Assembly: GCA_036250195.1 (NCBI GenBank)
Contig: JAVHZZ010000006.1
Coordinates: forward strand, 170,954,424-171,018,423
From: Mixophyes australis
Lineage: Eukaryota; Chordata; Amphibia; Anura; Limnodynastidae
Reading direction: 5' to 3'
Length of the DNA stretch: 64,000 nt
The translations under genes and the position numbers were made by a program. The notes beneath the pieces are model-generated. The model had not been told where the DNA came from. It made no database searches and saw only the letters and a list, made by a program, of their open reading frames with translations. Shown one piece after another: positions 13,901 to 23,066 of the stretch; position 1 is the stretch's first letter; each line of letters opens with the position of its first letter.

Positions 13901-16900
13901 ATCTCCCATGCAAAAATGCTTCAATAGACCCCCACATTTCTCCTCCCTTTTGCAGCTGGAGTTACTGCAAAAATGGGCTAAATATTTGTCCTAATGTCTT
14001 GTGGTGGCTTGATAAAGGGATCGCATAGATTCTAAAACGTCTGGATAACAACTTACCACTTTTTGCAGTGGGCATGGAGTGCTGGAGTTGTTACTACATT
14101 CTCTGATCACAGATGTGACACAGCACCACTGGAGGGTCAGAGTAAGGGTGAGGGGCCAGTTGGTGCATGTGACAGCAGAGGTTGTGGCATAAGTGCAGTC
14201 CAACTCCAGTCACAATGAGGCTGCATATAGGGTCTGAGACCCCTGTTGCAATACCACTGTTTAGCAGTGACTTTAGGAGGAAACACTTTGTGACTATGTA
14301 TCTGTGTATGACATTTTCACTGACAAACAGTAATTGTTTTCATTTCTTTATTTTCTGCTTTTTGTAACTCTCTGGATAACAAGTTTTCTGATAATAGAAG
14401 CAGCCCCCATCTCTGCACTGAAAACATATCCCTGACCACCTAGGTCAGGGATAGGCAATGTGATCCACTTTGAGGGACGACATTGTCGGCCCTCTAACCT
14501 GTCTAATAGTCACACATTACCCTTAATCTCAGTAATAACAATACAATTACTCAAATAAATAGCCCCCTATCCGTAATAACATATCAGCAGGCATTTTAAA
14601 CAAGTGTTATAACAAACAAATCTGACAAAAAAGCAGTGAGGCTCAGAGGGCCGCCTGTTGCCCATCACTGACTTAGGCTGTGGGGGCCAAGGTATTTAAC
14701 AAGATTGGGACCGTTGTAAGTCTAATATAATATTATAATGGAGAGGGATCAATAAGAGCCATTCCCATTATACCAAAAGTATAGGAAGATAAAGACACAT
14801 CCACAATAGTCAAATAAAACTTTAATTGAATAAGATTCCCCAAAGCTCTTGTTGACCACTTTATTAAATATAAAATAAAATGTTATTTTCTAATTTCTTG
14901 AACTGTTTAAGCTCCCAATCACTCCAAAAAATCCCAATTAAACAACAAATAACTAAAATGAAGAAAGCCATGAGTCCCCAAGACTCCCCTTAACCATCAT
15001 CCAATCCCAATAGTTTAGTGATTAGCTTGCAGTGAGGGGGAGTCCCACTTACTCCCATTTTTTATCATCTTATGGGGTCCCTGGCAATCCTCCCCTTCAT
15101 ACCAAAAGAGTAGTGTGTGGGTGGAATCCCATTTGGACTTCAACAGATAAAAAAAAGTAGTATAGAACAAAAATAATTAATAAACTTATAAACAAGGGTT
15201 TGGGGAGTATTTCAAACTTTATTTGAATTTTTTTAATATACTTTTTTCACTTATTTGGTATAATGGAAAGGGGTCCTAATTTTGTTATTTACTCTACAGT
15301 CCATGGGCACAGGGCCGGATTAAGGGAATGGAGGCCCCTGGGCTAAGGGGCCCTCCATTCCCCGCGAGGCCCCCAATGTGAGCCGTCCGCCGCCCCCCAC
15401 CCCCCGCGAGGACCCCCCCAAGCACTTACCTGTCAGTGCAGTCCTCCGTCCCGGCGCGCTGTAAGCTCCTTACTGAGGAGATCTCGCGAGAGTTCATGAA
15501 CTCTCGCGAGATATCCTCAGTAAGCAGACTACAGCGCGCCGGGACGGAGGACTTCACTGACAGTACTCAGCAGCATCGATCGGGCCGGGGGCGCCCCCGC
15601 CCCCGACCGATCAATAATGCTGCTGAGGAGTTTGAAGGGCCCCCTGGATGCCCGAGGCCCCTGGGCTATAGCCCAGTTAGACCTCGGGTTAATCCGGCCC
15701 TGCATGGGCATCTCCACTCCTACCCAGAAAGGTGCAAGTCCTGGTATGACCAGCCTAGAGCTGGTTTTCACCATGGAGACTCCATACTCATGGGGGTATA
15801 TTTGCTAAACTGCGGGTTTGAAATAGTGGAGATGTTGCCTATAGCAACCAATCAGATTCTAGCTGTCATTTTGTAGAATGTATTAAATAAATGACAGCTA
15901 GAATCTGATTGGTTGCTATAGGTAACATCTCCACTTTTTCAAACCCGCAGTTTAGTAAATATATCCCATGGTCTCTCTTTTATAGTGGAAACCGGCCCAA
16001 GCTGTCTAGCACCGAGACTGATTGGGAGCATGTTGCCCATATTATTTTTTTTATTTTAAGCAGTGCACTCTACATTGGTATGGGGAAGAGTTTTATTAGA
16101 GGTGTGCAAATGTGCCTCTCTGCTGAATGCGTACCATTAAAAATACAGTCCTTTGTCGGAGAAGTGCATTTACAGACGCACTCTGATCATTGTAATAAAA
16201 AGCTACACACACAAAAAGTGACACTTGTAATAGAAACAGTCCTGATGAGCCGACAGTCTCACAATTTATTTAAGCCATAAATAATGCTTGACTGACCAGT
16301 AAGTTAGGAGAAAAATGTATAAGTTTATTCAATTTAAAGGTGTGTTACTAAGGGGATGTGAAATTTACACTTTTCCATAGCACACCTCCAAAATTTATAC
16401 TTTTCTATAGCACACCTCCAAAAGCTTTCTTCACCTCTTCACACGTCAAGGTGCACTTTTTGCTTACGAAAACTGCTCCCAAGTGTGTGCAGTGTTGGTG
16501 TATATGATGGTATGCCATACCGCCACATCTCCTACTGCCTTCATAGTAAAACTATCAAAATCCATTCACTTACATTCCCATTATATTTTTCATATTTTCA
16601 CTATTATATTCTATTTATTTATATTTATTACTGATCTCTTACTGAAAGCAATTTTTTTCATTAGTGTCAGTACAGTTCATTTACAAACGGTTGCCAAACA
16701 TGCGGTGTTCTTCCATCTGCTTACATATGAACAAAAACTAGTGATGTGAAAGCTACATTCCTCCAGCAATAATGGAAGAAATAACTGCAGTAAAAAGTGG
16801 ACTTCATCTTTTTAACCAACAGTATACAATATAGATAAGACTGGTAAGACATGACAAACAGACAGAAGACAATCCACCATATAAATAGCATTGCTTTAGT

Positions 16901-19900
16901 AAAGTGATCTGCAAATCCTAAGATTTTTTGGCTCTATGTGACATACCTTCCATCTGGTACAAACAGTCGGCTTCTTACACCTGGCGTCGGGTCTTGTGCT
17001 ATTTCTGCGGGAGGGATTAAGCCCATTCAAACCCAAACCAGGGAACAGGGCAGGGGTATTAAGGCAACAGCTGACTCAGAAAGATTATGGGGATTTTACC
17101 CATTCTATTTGTGGGGGATCTGATCACTGATATATACAGAGGCATTAAATTCCTAGTAGTGAAAGAACAAACAAGGGCAGACTTTCCGTTCTGGGCAACG
17201 TGACCCTGCTGTTAGTAGTCCAGATGCCAGCACTGAGCATCGCATTCCCAGAGCTGTCTCAGGGGAAGGCCACTGACATTTCACTAAGCTGTGCTTTGAG
17301 TGTTGTTATCCAGGAATGCAGCCAGTGCCTGGGCACAGAAAACCTTAGAAGCCAGGGAGATGAAAACGGTCATCTCTAAGACTACAGACTCAGTGACTAA
17401 ATGACCAAAGTCTGCCGGCTGTCTGGATCGAGATCCAACTTAAGTACACAACACTCTAAATAATATCCAGAATACAATACAACTTAAATCACACACACAC
17501 ACACACACATAAATATATTGCATCATTGAATCAATCTACAGTGTTTAAGTAGGATTGATATGATCATAGGCAGTTAAAAGGCAAGACAACTGAGCAATTA
17601 GCATAGGCCCCAAGGTGTAAATAAAAAGAACAATAAATCCAAGAACTACTTAGATGAAAAAGTTAAATGCATTTCTTTTACATTTTTAAGACAAGAGTGA
17701 TACTAGCCTACACGTTTCATATGAATAAGGGTAGGGGTTGCCTGTAAAACAAAAGCAACTATCACACAATAACTTTAAATTTTCTTGGCTAAGCTGTTTC
17801 TGGAGTGCTGGTTATCTTGCTGTTAACTTGAAATGGTGTACAATGGAGCACCCACATGGAAGTATTGTATACAATCCCCCCTTGATTGCTCATTATTGAG
17901 TTTAAGTAGTATTTGGGGGAAATTCAATTCTGGGTGAGTTATTTCACCGTCAATTATACGTACCGAATGCCAGGGAAGCTATTCTATTCCGGGACCTGCG
18001 ATGCTCATCGCGCCTGGAATTAGGGCTTGATTACGCGCATGTTTGCTTGAGACTCATGGGGGCAGATTCAATTCGGCCATGTTAGTCTAGGATTAACGCG
18101 GTGTTAGTACTATTACCTTTAAAACGGTAATTTTAGCCCGGATTTTTACTAGCGGCGCCCGAAAGGTGTGAGCAAAATCAGCGTTAAAATTACCATGATA
18201 ACGGTAATACTGCACGCTTTTACCGTACTAACGGTAATAGTGTGCAGGTCGCGTTATTCCTAGAATAACGCAGCCAAATTGAATTGGCCCCATGGTATTA
18301 ATTAAATAACTTGTGTGTCAATCTACTGTATTAACAAGAGGTAGCAGTATGGCATGATTTAAGATAAATTTATTTGCTTTATCTGCATTATGGTTATTTA
18401 CAGATCCCTCTACTATGTGTCTTCAGCCTCTTTGTGGCTAGTGGTGCTAGATAAAGAAGTATTCAAACCAAGTTTAAAAGTTTTGTAACATTTAAATTAA
18501 ATGGAGAATAAGTTTAATCTGACTTTACTATTAAAGTGAATTTTGGAAGTCTTTTTGTCTAGACAAGTATTGCTTAAGTTTGTTAAGAATTGGAAATAAA
18601 TAGTTCGGAGTGGAGAGAGCTAGTTGCGCAGGGGACCATGTATTTTTTTAATGTGGAGTTACCGCTGAACATGATCTGTTTTTCATTCTGTTGTGAGCTA
18701 AAATTAAAATTCTAGGATGTTGATAATTCAAGGGACAATAAGTTCACACCGAAACTCCCCACAGTTTAACATACATTATATTTAGTTTTTAAGCAACAAA
18801 CCTACATATATACATATAAAACAAAGTTGCCAAGTCTTGCTTCATCATATTTTAAGGGGCATATTCAATTGTTAAAAAGTCCCGCGGCGTTAAAACTATT
18901 ACAGTTAATACGGTAAAATCTAGCTGGATTTCAGCTCACGGCTCAGGGAGCTGCGAGCTGAAATCCAGCGAGCAAATTACCGTATTAACTGTTTTTCCGC
19001 ACACGATTACCGTAATAACGGTAATCGTGCGCGGACCGTGGGATTTTCGGCGTTTCTGCCGACAATTGAATACGTCCCTAAGAATTAAAAATATGTTTTA
19101 GACTAGAGACAATATTTTTTTTTTTTTTTAAATATATTTTTATTCAGATTTTTGTCGAAAACAACAGAAAAAAATATGAACGGTACAAAGTTTGTTATGC
19201 TCAGACAATTCATAACAATATTAACAACAAGAGTTTGCAAAATAGGTGAGACCTAAAACTCGGGGTCACCACAAACGTAGTGGTCCGCTAGATTATTAAT
19301 ATGCAGATAAACGAGAGTCAAAAGAGATATGGTTATGAGATATCCAGGGTACCGTGAGGGGAAACTGGAGAGGGGAAAAGGGAGAGGAAATAGTGGGAAT
19401 GGAACATGGAGGGGAGACAATTTGGGGGGGGGGGGAGGGGAGGAGGGAGTGTTAGTAAGGGGAAGAGCAAAGAAGAAGTAGGAAGGGGAAGGAGAACCTA
19501 GCAAGACTCGGCACCGACAATTACTAGGGTAACGTTGTTTTCATTCTTTAAGAAGGGGAAGGTGTAGCAGAGAAGTAATCTTGCCACCTGTGCCATGTGG
19601 AGAGAAATTTGTAAGGGCGATCATTAACTACACTAGTCATGTGCTCTAGGTTGTGTATTTGCCAAACACTTTGAATTAGTTCCGAAACAGAGGGGCTCTT
19701 TGATTGTTTCCATTTCTTGGCTATTAGGCATCTGGCTGCGGTCAGGATATGGCCTGGGAGTAGCCACATAATTTTGTGGGTGTCAGGGGGAAGTCGAGGG
19801 AGGAGAAAGTATGAAAGATGGAAATGGAGATCTTAGATTAGACACTTTATAAATAAGGTCAGCTACCTCCTTCCAGAAGGGGATGATTTTCGGGCAGCTC

Positions 19901-21542
19901 CACCAGATGTGGGACAGGGAGCCACGCTGGCCACAGTTGCGCCAGCAGAGGTCCGAAGTAGCCGGATAGATTGTTTTCAGTCTGGATGGGACTAAGAGAG
20001 ACAATATTTTTATGTAATATTTTTGTAGACAATACTATAAAGTTGGATTATTACACTCTGTTACAGAACTAAACAACAAACTCCTGGACTTTGAGACCTT
20101 CCTCCCAATGCTCCAGCACATCTCCAAGAATAAGGACCAAGGCTCCTTTGAGGACTTTGTAGAGGGACTTCGTGTTTTTGACAAAGAGAGCAATGGCACT
20201 GTGATGGGAGCAGAATTGCGCCACGTCTTGGCCACCTTGGGTGAGTACAGTGGTGGTATGGAGCCCACAAATAATAAATGTAAGGTCCATTTTACTTGTA
20301 TTCTCACTGCTAAGATGAATGAGGCAGAACAATGTAATCTTATTTTCCTTGACACAAGACTGAACTGCTGGACATGTAGTTCCCAATTTGTAAGCATGCC
20401 TCAAAGGTTTATCTGTATCCATTGCACACAGGTGAGAAATTGCAAGAGAATGAGGTGGAACAGCTCCTGGCAGGACAGGAAGATGCCAATGGGTGCATTA
20501 ACTATGAAGGTAACACATTATATATCATAATAATAATCCTCCTTAGTTCCTCTAGTGTCCTTTAAAAGGACGAAAAATGGGACCAATAAAACCATGAGGC
20601 AGAAAAAGTGCAAATTTGCTGTTGTCAAGTGGCTAAACCACCAAATATGTATATAATATAGTGTTTCGAAGTGTGGTGGTATGTGTGGTATGCCATGCTC
20701 CACTTCTTTTACTGTTTTGGTTTTAAAACTATCAAATTCCATTCACTTACATTTTATATACCGCCAAATTTCCTCTTTGACCACTGTGTATATATGTTTA
20801 TATATTATTTAATTGTTTCTTATTTTATCATGCTTAAATAATTATAATATTAATAGTAATGAGACCAAGAAAAAAAACGTTCTTATTATGCCACACAATA
20901 GTGCCCCATAGTATAATATAGACTTTCTATGCCACATAGTTGTGCCCCAGATCATATTATGCCTCAAACCTGTGCACCTAGTTTTATTCCACATAGTTGT
21001 GCCCCCAGTTCATGTTATGCCTCATAGTTCTGCCCCAGTCCCTCTTATTCCTCATAGTTGTACTCCCAGTTCCTGTTATCCCTCATAGTTGTGAACCCAG
21101 TTCCTTTATCCCTCATAGTTGTGAACCCAGTTCCTTTATCCCTCATAGTTGTGAACCCAGTTCCTCTTATCCCTCATAGTTGTGCCCCCAGTTCCTGTTA
21201 TCCCTCATAGTTGTGCCCACAGTTCCTCTTATGCCTCATAGTTGTGCCCACAGTTCCTCTTATGCCTCATAGTTGTGCCCCCAGTTCCTGTTATCCCTCA
21301 TACTTACCTCTGGAGTCAGCATAATTCGTTCCACGGGAGCTGCTTTTCTAAAACAGCCGAAGATGACTGAGACTGGGGGCTAGCTGTAATGAGTTTTCAT
21401 GTGATACAATAGCCATGGAGTTCTATTTGATACTATTAATGGTCACATGACAATATCATAAGAGTGAGAAACAGTTTGTGTCATTGATCTCATCGAGGTT
21501 CTTCTCTCCTCAGCTTTCATCAAGCACATTATGGCTGGCTGA
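6006..21542 (+). CDS. myl4: myosin essential (alkali) light chain, atrial/embryonic type, spliced
   Basis: Six coding exons join in frame: 6006-6119, 11376-11403, 12966-13115, 20067-20240, 20432-20509, 21514-21542, all with GT-AG introns, giving 190 residues. The product wraps the lever arm of myosin heavy chain in sarcomeres and tunes contraction. Residues 1-38 form the Lys/Ala/Pro-rich N-terminal extension ([10 protein letters not shown]) that contacts actin in long-type light chains. Degenerate EF-hands follow: about 48-79 ([15 protein letters not shown]), about 128-156 (loop [12 protein letters not shown] at 136-147), and about 164-190 ([12 protein letters not shown]). The choice of MYL4 over MYL3 or MYL1 rests on KKEAAKPA near the N-terminus and [14 protein letters not shown] near the end; human MYL4 is only slightly longer (197), the difference being in the Ala/Pro tract. 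No lesion is seen. MYL3 is the main alternative. Confidence 0.93.
6322..6350. repeat. (TA)n microsatellite
   Basis: Uninterrupted TA dinucleotides in myl4 intron 1. Confidence 0.9.
9731..9903. mobile_element. palindromic miniature element, copy 2
   Basis: Same arms and loop as the copy at 2789. AGG lies directly outside both ends, a possible 3-bp target duplication. Confidence 0.8.
10287..10576 (-). mobile_element. LINE 3' end, heavily 5'-truncated
   Basis: On the minus strand it is an A-rich 3'UTR ending in a poly(A) tail (seen as T8 on the + strand at 10283-10290). It is flanked by near-identical copies of TAATAATACATTCGTTTT (10269-10286 and 10577-10594, one mismatch), the long target duplication expected of LINE insertion. 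Its 3' end resembles that of the Tx1/L1-like LINE at 19120. Confidence 0.7.
10648..10682. repeat. (AT)n microsatellite
   Basis: About 17 AT units directly before a truncated SINE. Confidence 0.9.
10683..10918 (+). mobile_element. V-SINE-like element, 5'-truncated
   Basis: It keeps the conserved core (GCGTGGGTTTCCTCCGGGTG then CTCCGGTTTCCTCCCACA) and the tail GGCGCTATATAAATAAATGG followed by ATG repeats, but lacks the tRNA-like head. The core resembles the central domain of V-SINEs such as zebrafish DANA. Fuller copies lie at 34351 and 40484. Confidence 0.75.
10919..10993. repeat. (TATC)n microsatellite
   Basis: About 15 tetranucleotide units with a few substitutions, growing from the 3' tail of the adjoining SINE. 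Confidence 0.9.
11376..11403 (+). CDS. myl4: myl4 coding exon 2 (28 nt)
   Basis: A 28-nt exon between CTGCAG and GTAATT encoding LEYSADQIE plus the first base of the next Glu. A 28-nt second exon is the known architecture of essential light chain genes. It matches the FTADQIE/FTPEQIE segment of the family and ends in phase 1. Confidence 0.9.
11404..12965 (+). other. myl4 intron 2
   Basis: It holds one hAT-type miniature element (12492-12657) and otherwise unremarkable AT-rich sequence. Confidence 0.7.
12492..12657. mobile_element. hAT-type miniature element (166 bp)
   Basis: Ends CAGAGCCGTAACTTAG and CTAGTTACGGCCCTG form an imperfect inverted repeat, flanked by exact 8-bp copies of GCTGCTAG (12484-12491, 12658-12665). 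A similar but degraded element lies at 49740. Confidence 0.85.
12966..13115 (+). CDS. myl4: myl4 coding exon 3
   Basis: It encodes residues 48-97: [13 protein letters not shown], then [20 protein letters not shown], the first (non-calcium-binding) EF-hand and following helix, nearly invariant in the family. Acceptor CCCCAG, donor GTGAGA, phase 1 at both ends. Confidence 0.93.
14446..14670. mobile_element. hAT/Charlie-like miniature element, old
   Basis: It starts CAGGGATAGGCAATGTG and ends TTGCCCATCACTG, the CAGGGGTGGGCAA-type inverted ends of Charlie-like elements. The flanking octamers ACCTAGGT and ACTTAGGC agree at six of eight positions, consistent with an old insertion. Confidence 0.6.
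15310..15702. mobile_element. hAT-type element with internal TCTCGCGAGA hairpin (393 bp)
   Basis: The ends CAGGGCCGGATTAA and TTAATCCGGCCCTG are exact inverted repeats. Exact CATGGGCA octamers flank it (15302-15309, 15703-15710). Inside, 15437-15568 is a long inverted repeat (arms include CCGTCCCGGCGCGCTGTA). Two copies of TCTCGCGAGA or its extended form sit at its centre around TTCATGAA. There is no transposase; the open frames crossing it are by-products of GC-rich sequence. Confidence 0.85.
15793..15966. mobile_element. palindromic miniature element, copy 3
   Basis: The cleanest copy: arms of about 75 nt are nearly perfect inverse copies around a short TTAAATAA-type loop, with ATG outside both ends. 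Confidence 0.85.
17490..17508. repeat. (CA)n microsatellite
   Basis: About nine or ten CA units in myl4 intron 3. Confidence 0.85.
18059..18291. mobile_element. TIR miniature element with GGTAAT palindromes (Harbinger-like?)
   Basis: The ends GGGGCAGATTCAATTCGGC and GCCAAATTGAATTGGCCCC are inverted. ATG lies outside both ends. The interior repeats GTTATTCCTAGAATAACGC-type and ACGGTAAT palindromes. A relative with TAA at both edges lies at 18856 and a third at 34207. The 3-bp flanks suggest Harbinger-type insertion; that assignment is inference. Confidence 0.65.
18856..19078. mobile_element. TIR miniature element related to 18059
   Basis: The ends GGGGCATATTCAATTGT and ACAATTGAATACGTCCC are inverted repeats flanked by TAA on both sides. 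The interior has a long inverted repeat (GAAATCCAGC against GCTGGATTTC) and the ATTACCGTAATAACGGTAAT palindrome. Confidence 0.7.
19120..19996 (-). mobile_element. 5'-truncated Tx1/L1-like LINE, ORF2 C-terminus and 3'UTR
   Basis: Minus-strand frames near 19783-20004 and 19548-19769 encode CWRNCGQRG then HIWWSCPKI then FWKEV, followed by [12 protein letters not shown]. This is the cysteine/histidine C-terminal domain of L1/Tx1-type ORF2. A frameshift separates the two pieces. The poly(A) tail is the T run at about 19115-19129, and AGAGACAATATTTTT flanks both sides (19105-19119, 19997-20011), a 15-bp target duplication. It is a dead insertion in myl4 intron 3, ending about 55 bp before exon 4. 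Confidence 0.88.
20067..20240 (+). CDS. myl4: myl4 coding exon 4
   Basis: It encodes residues 98-155: [19 protein letters not shown], then [20 protein letters not shown] and [10 protein letters not shown], the central linker and the best-conserved EF-hand. Acceptor TTACAG, donor GTGAGT, phase 1 at both ends. The + frame reading past the donor to 20530 is intronic read-through. Confidence 0.94.
20432..20509 (+). CDS. myl4: myl4 coding exon 5
   Basis: It encodes residues 156-181: [20 protein letters not shown] then GCINYE. The [14 protein letters not shown] signature separates MYL4 from MYL3 (EVEKLMAGQEDSNG). The acceptor is CACACAG and the donor GTAACA. Confidence 0.93.
20885..21302. repeat. 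~30-bp minisatellite in myl4 intron 5
   Basis: About a dozen degenerate copies of a unit like CTCATAGTTGTGCCCCCAGT followed by TCCTGTTATC. The central copies (about 21080-21180) are nearly identical, the outer ones diverged. It produces a short spurious frame. Confidence 0.85.
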
Positions 21543-21552
21543 AGCTAACGTG
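21514..21552 (+). CDS. myl4: myl4 exon 6 (C-terminus and stop)
   Basis: It encodes AFIKHIMAG and a TGA stop at 21540-21542; AF(V/I)KHIM is the family C-terminus. The exon appears to continue ten bases to a GTATGT donor at 21553, so most of the 3'UTR is in another exon, as in other essential light chain genes. Confidence 0.9.
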
Positions 21553-21820
21553 GTATGTGTGTACTAATCTCTTTACATCTGATTTTTAAAAATGCAACAA
21601 AATCAATGTGTTTTACAGTATATAGGTAAACATACTTATCAACTACACTGTATGATAAAGTCACTCATGATGTCCATTAAAGTGAACCTGTCACGTACCC
21701 ACTATGGAGATGGACCATATATAACCAAAATTTAGCCTATCAATTCACTAGAAACTAATGATATGATGCCTAAGTGATGTCATTAGTTCCTACAAATTTG
21801 ATAGCATGCATTCTCATGAA

Positions 21821-21935
21821 TCTCATTTGATTGCAAGCTCCCCACCTTTTGTTGTTATCTCTACACTTATTTTGTCTACCTTGTTTGTCCCTGTCTGGTG
21901 CTGTAGAGCACTGGGCATCTCACAAATAAACGACA
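21821..21935 (+). repeat. dispersed-repeat 3' end (…GAGCACTGGGCATCTCACAAATAAA)
   Basis: The order TTGCAAGCTCC, then TTGTTGTTATCTCTACACTTA, then CTGTAGAGCACTGGGCAT and a short AATAAA tail resembles a frog dispersed repeat. A related copy lies at 50262-50445. Family not named. Confidence 0.4.
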
Positions 21936-21995
21936 ATTGGATGCCTCACATCTGTGTAAGTACAAACATGTACTGCATAGGTAAAGCACACAGAG

Positions 21996-22611
21996 GGCCT
22001 GATTAATTAACGACAGCAAATGTCAACACGTGACTTATTTTGCTTAAAATCGCTCTACGCATGCACAGAACCAGATCATGTGCCTGTGAACGCATCAACA
22101 TCAAATTACTCTTCAAGCACAAAATGACCCTTCCTATATTTTATGGGTGGAACGAGGAGGGTATGCATGTAGTCAATGTACAGTATGGACGTGCCATGGG
22201 CATGATTCAAGCTTTGGGCATCTCAAAGGCAGGTGCAAGTGCCGAGTGATAGTGATATATGCATGGTAGAACATGAGCTTGCAATCAGAAGCAATGGTAA
22301 AAATGCTTTCATAACATCCCAATAAATGGGTTTTATGGAGAAAAAAATAAAAAATCAATACTTTTTTTAATGTCTTTTCACTAATGATTATATTATTAAC
22401 AAGTGACATTAATTGAAGTTTCTTTTTTTCTGTGTTTTCTTTTGGGACTTTATATTCAATTGGATGTATACTGCAGTGTTTTGCCTGTTAGAGCAGATCA
22501 GACCTAGACCCGTATTCATCCCGTATCTTTACCTTGTTGACTACGGATGTCCGTATGGCCAATTTATGAGCATTTTTACGTTCATTTTGCATGCCTTAAT
22601 GAAACAGGCCC
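21996..22611. mobile_element. possible TIR element (616 bp)
   Basis: GGGCCTGATTAATTAA on the left and TTAATGAAACAGGCCC on the right are inverted with a few mismatches, and AGA lies directly outside both ends. The interior has no transposase frame. It lies within myl4 intron 6. Confidence 0.45.
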
Positions 22612-22847
22612 AGACTGTTCTATAGTGTCTATGTTCACTGCATGTAAAACGCATAGGAACACGTGTGGGAGAAATATGTTGGAGACAGACTCCAAGATTT
22701 AATATTGACACTCCAAATATACAATGACTTTTCATCTGTAGAGGAGTTGGAGGTATTTAGCGGAATAAACAGGTTGTGCTTGTTATTGTTTGTATGAAAG
22801 ATAAGTGACTAAAATTCAGTCCTGAAATAATATTCTCTCTTTCAAAG

Positions 22848-23066
22848 GTTTTCACAAACTGCCACAGCCCCATCCGCCCCATCTGACCCTCCTATGAGGA
22901 TCCCGTCGACCCTTCATCAGTACTGTCTAAGAGGCACCTTTTGACTGTGACTGTCTCAGAGTTCTTGTAGAGACTCATGTCCTCTATTGAAATGCCATGT
23001 GCAGTTGTAAATTATTTTGGTATTTTTTTCCCTGTGACACCAAATAAAAACTTGTTGATTCCTATA
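22848..23066 (+). other. myl4: myl4 3'UTR exon
   Basis: A pyrimidine tract and TTCAAAG acceptor precede a non-coding exon that ends about 20 bp after an AATAAA signal. A separate 3'UTR exon after the KHIM exon is the usual structure of this gene family. The exact acceptor and cleavage site are inferred. Confidence 0.65.
23043..23048 (+). terminator. myl4: myl4 poly(A) signal
   Basis: AATAAA followed by a GT-rich stretch (CTTGTTG), about 195 nt into the 3'UTR exon. Confidence 0.7.

Larger units (their letters stand above)
13116..20066 (+). other. myl4 intron 3 (7 kb, repeat-filled)
   Basis: It contains a hAT-like element (14446), a hAT-type element with a large hairpin (15310), a palindromic miniature (15793), two related miniatures (18059, 18856), a CA microsatellite (17490-17508) and a truncated LINE (19120). 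At 13740-13960 there is a degenerate run of ACAGACCCC-like words. At 14735-15290 the words TTATACCAAA and TTTGGTATAA face each other, possibly another decayed element. The rest is plain AT-rich sequence. Confidence 0.6.

Noticed and set aside
15436..15876. 146-codon plus frame with overlapping minus frame
   Set aside because: Covers a hAT-type miniature with an inverted repeat and runs into the palindromic miniature; explained by GC-rich element sequence.
20069..20422. Minus-strand frames of 117 and 120 codons
   Set aside because: Shadows of myl4 exon 4, which has splice sites and strong family identity on the plus strand.
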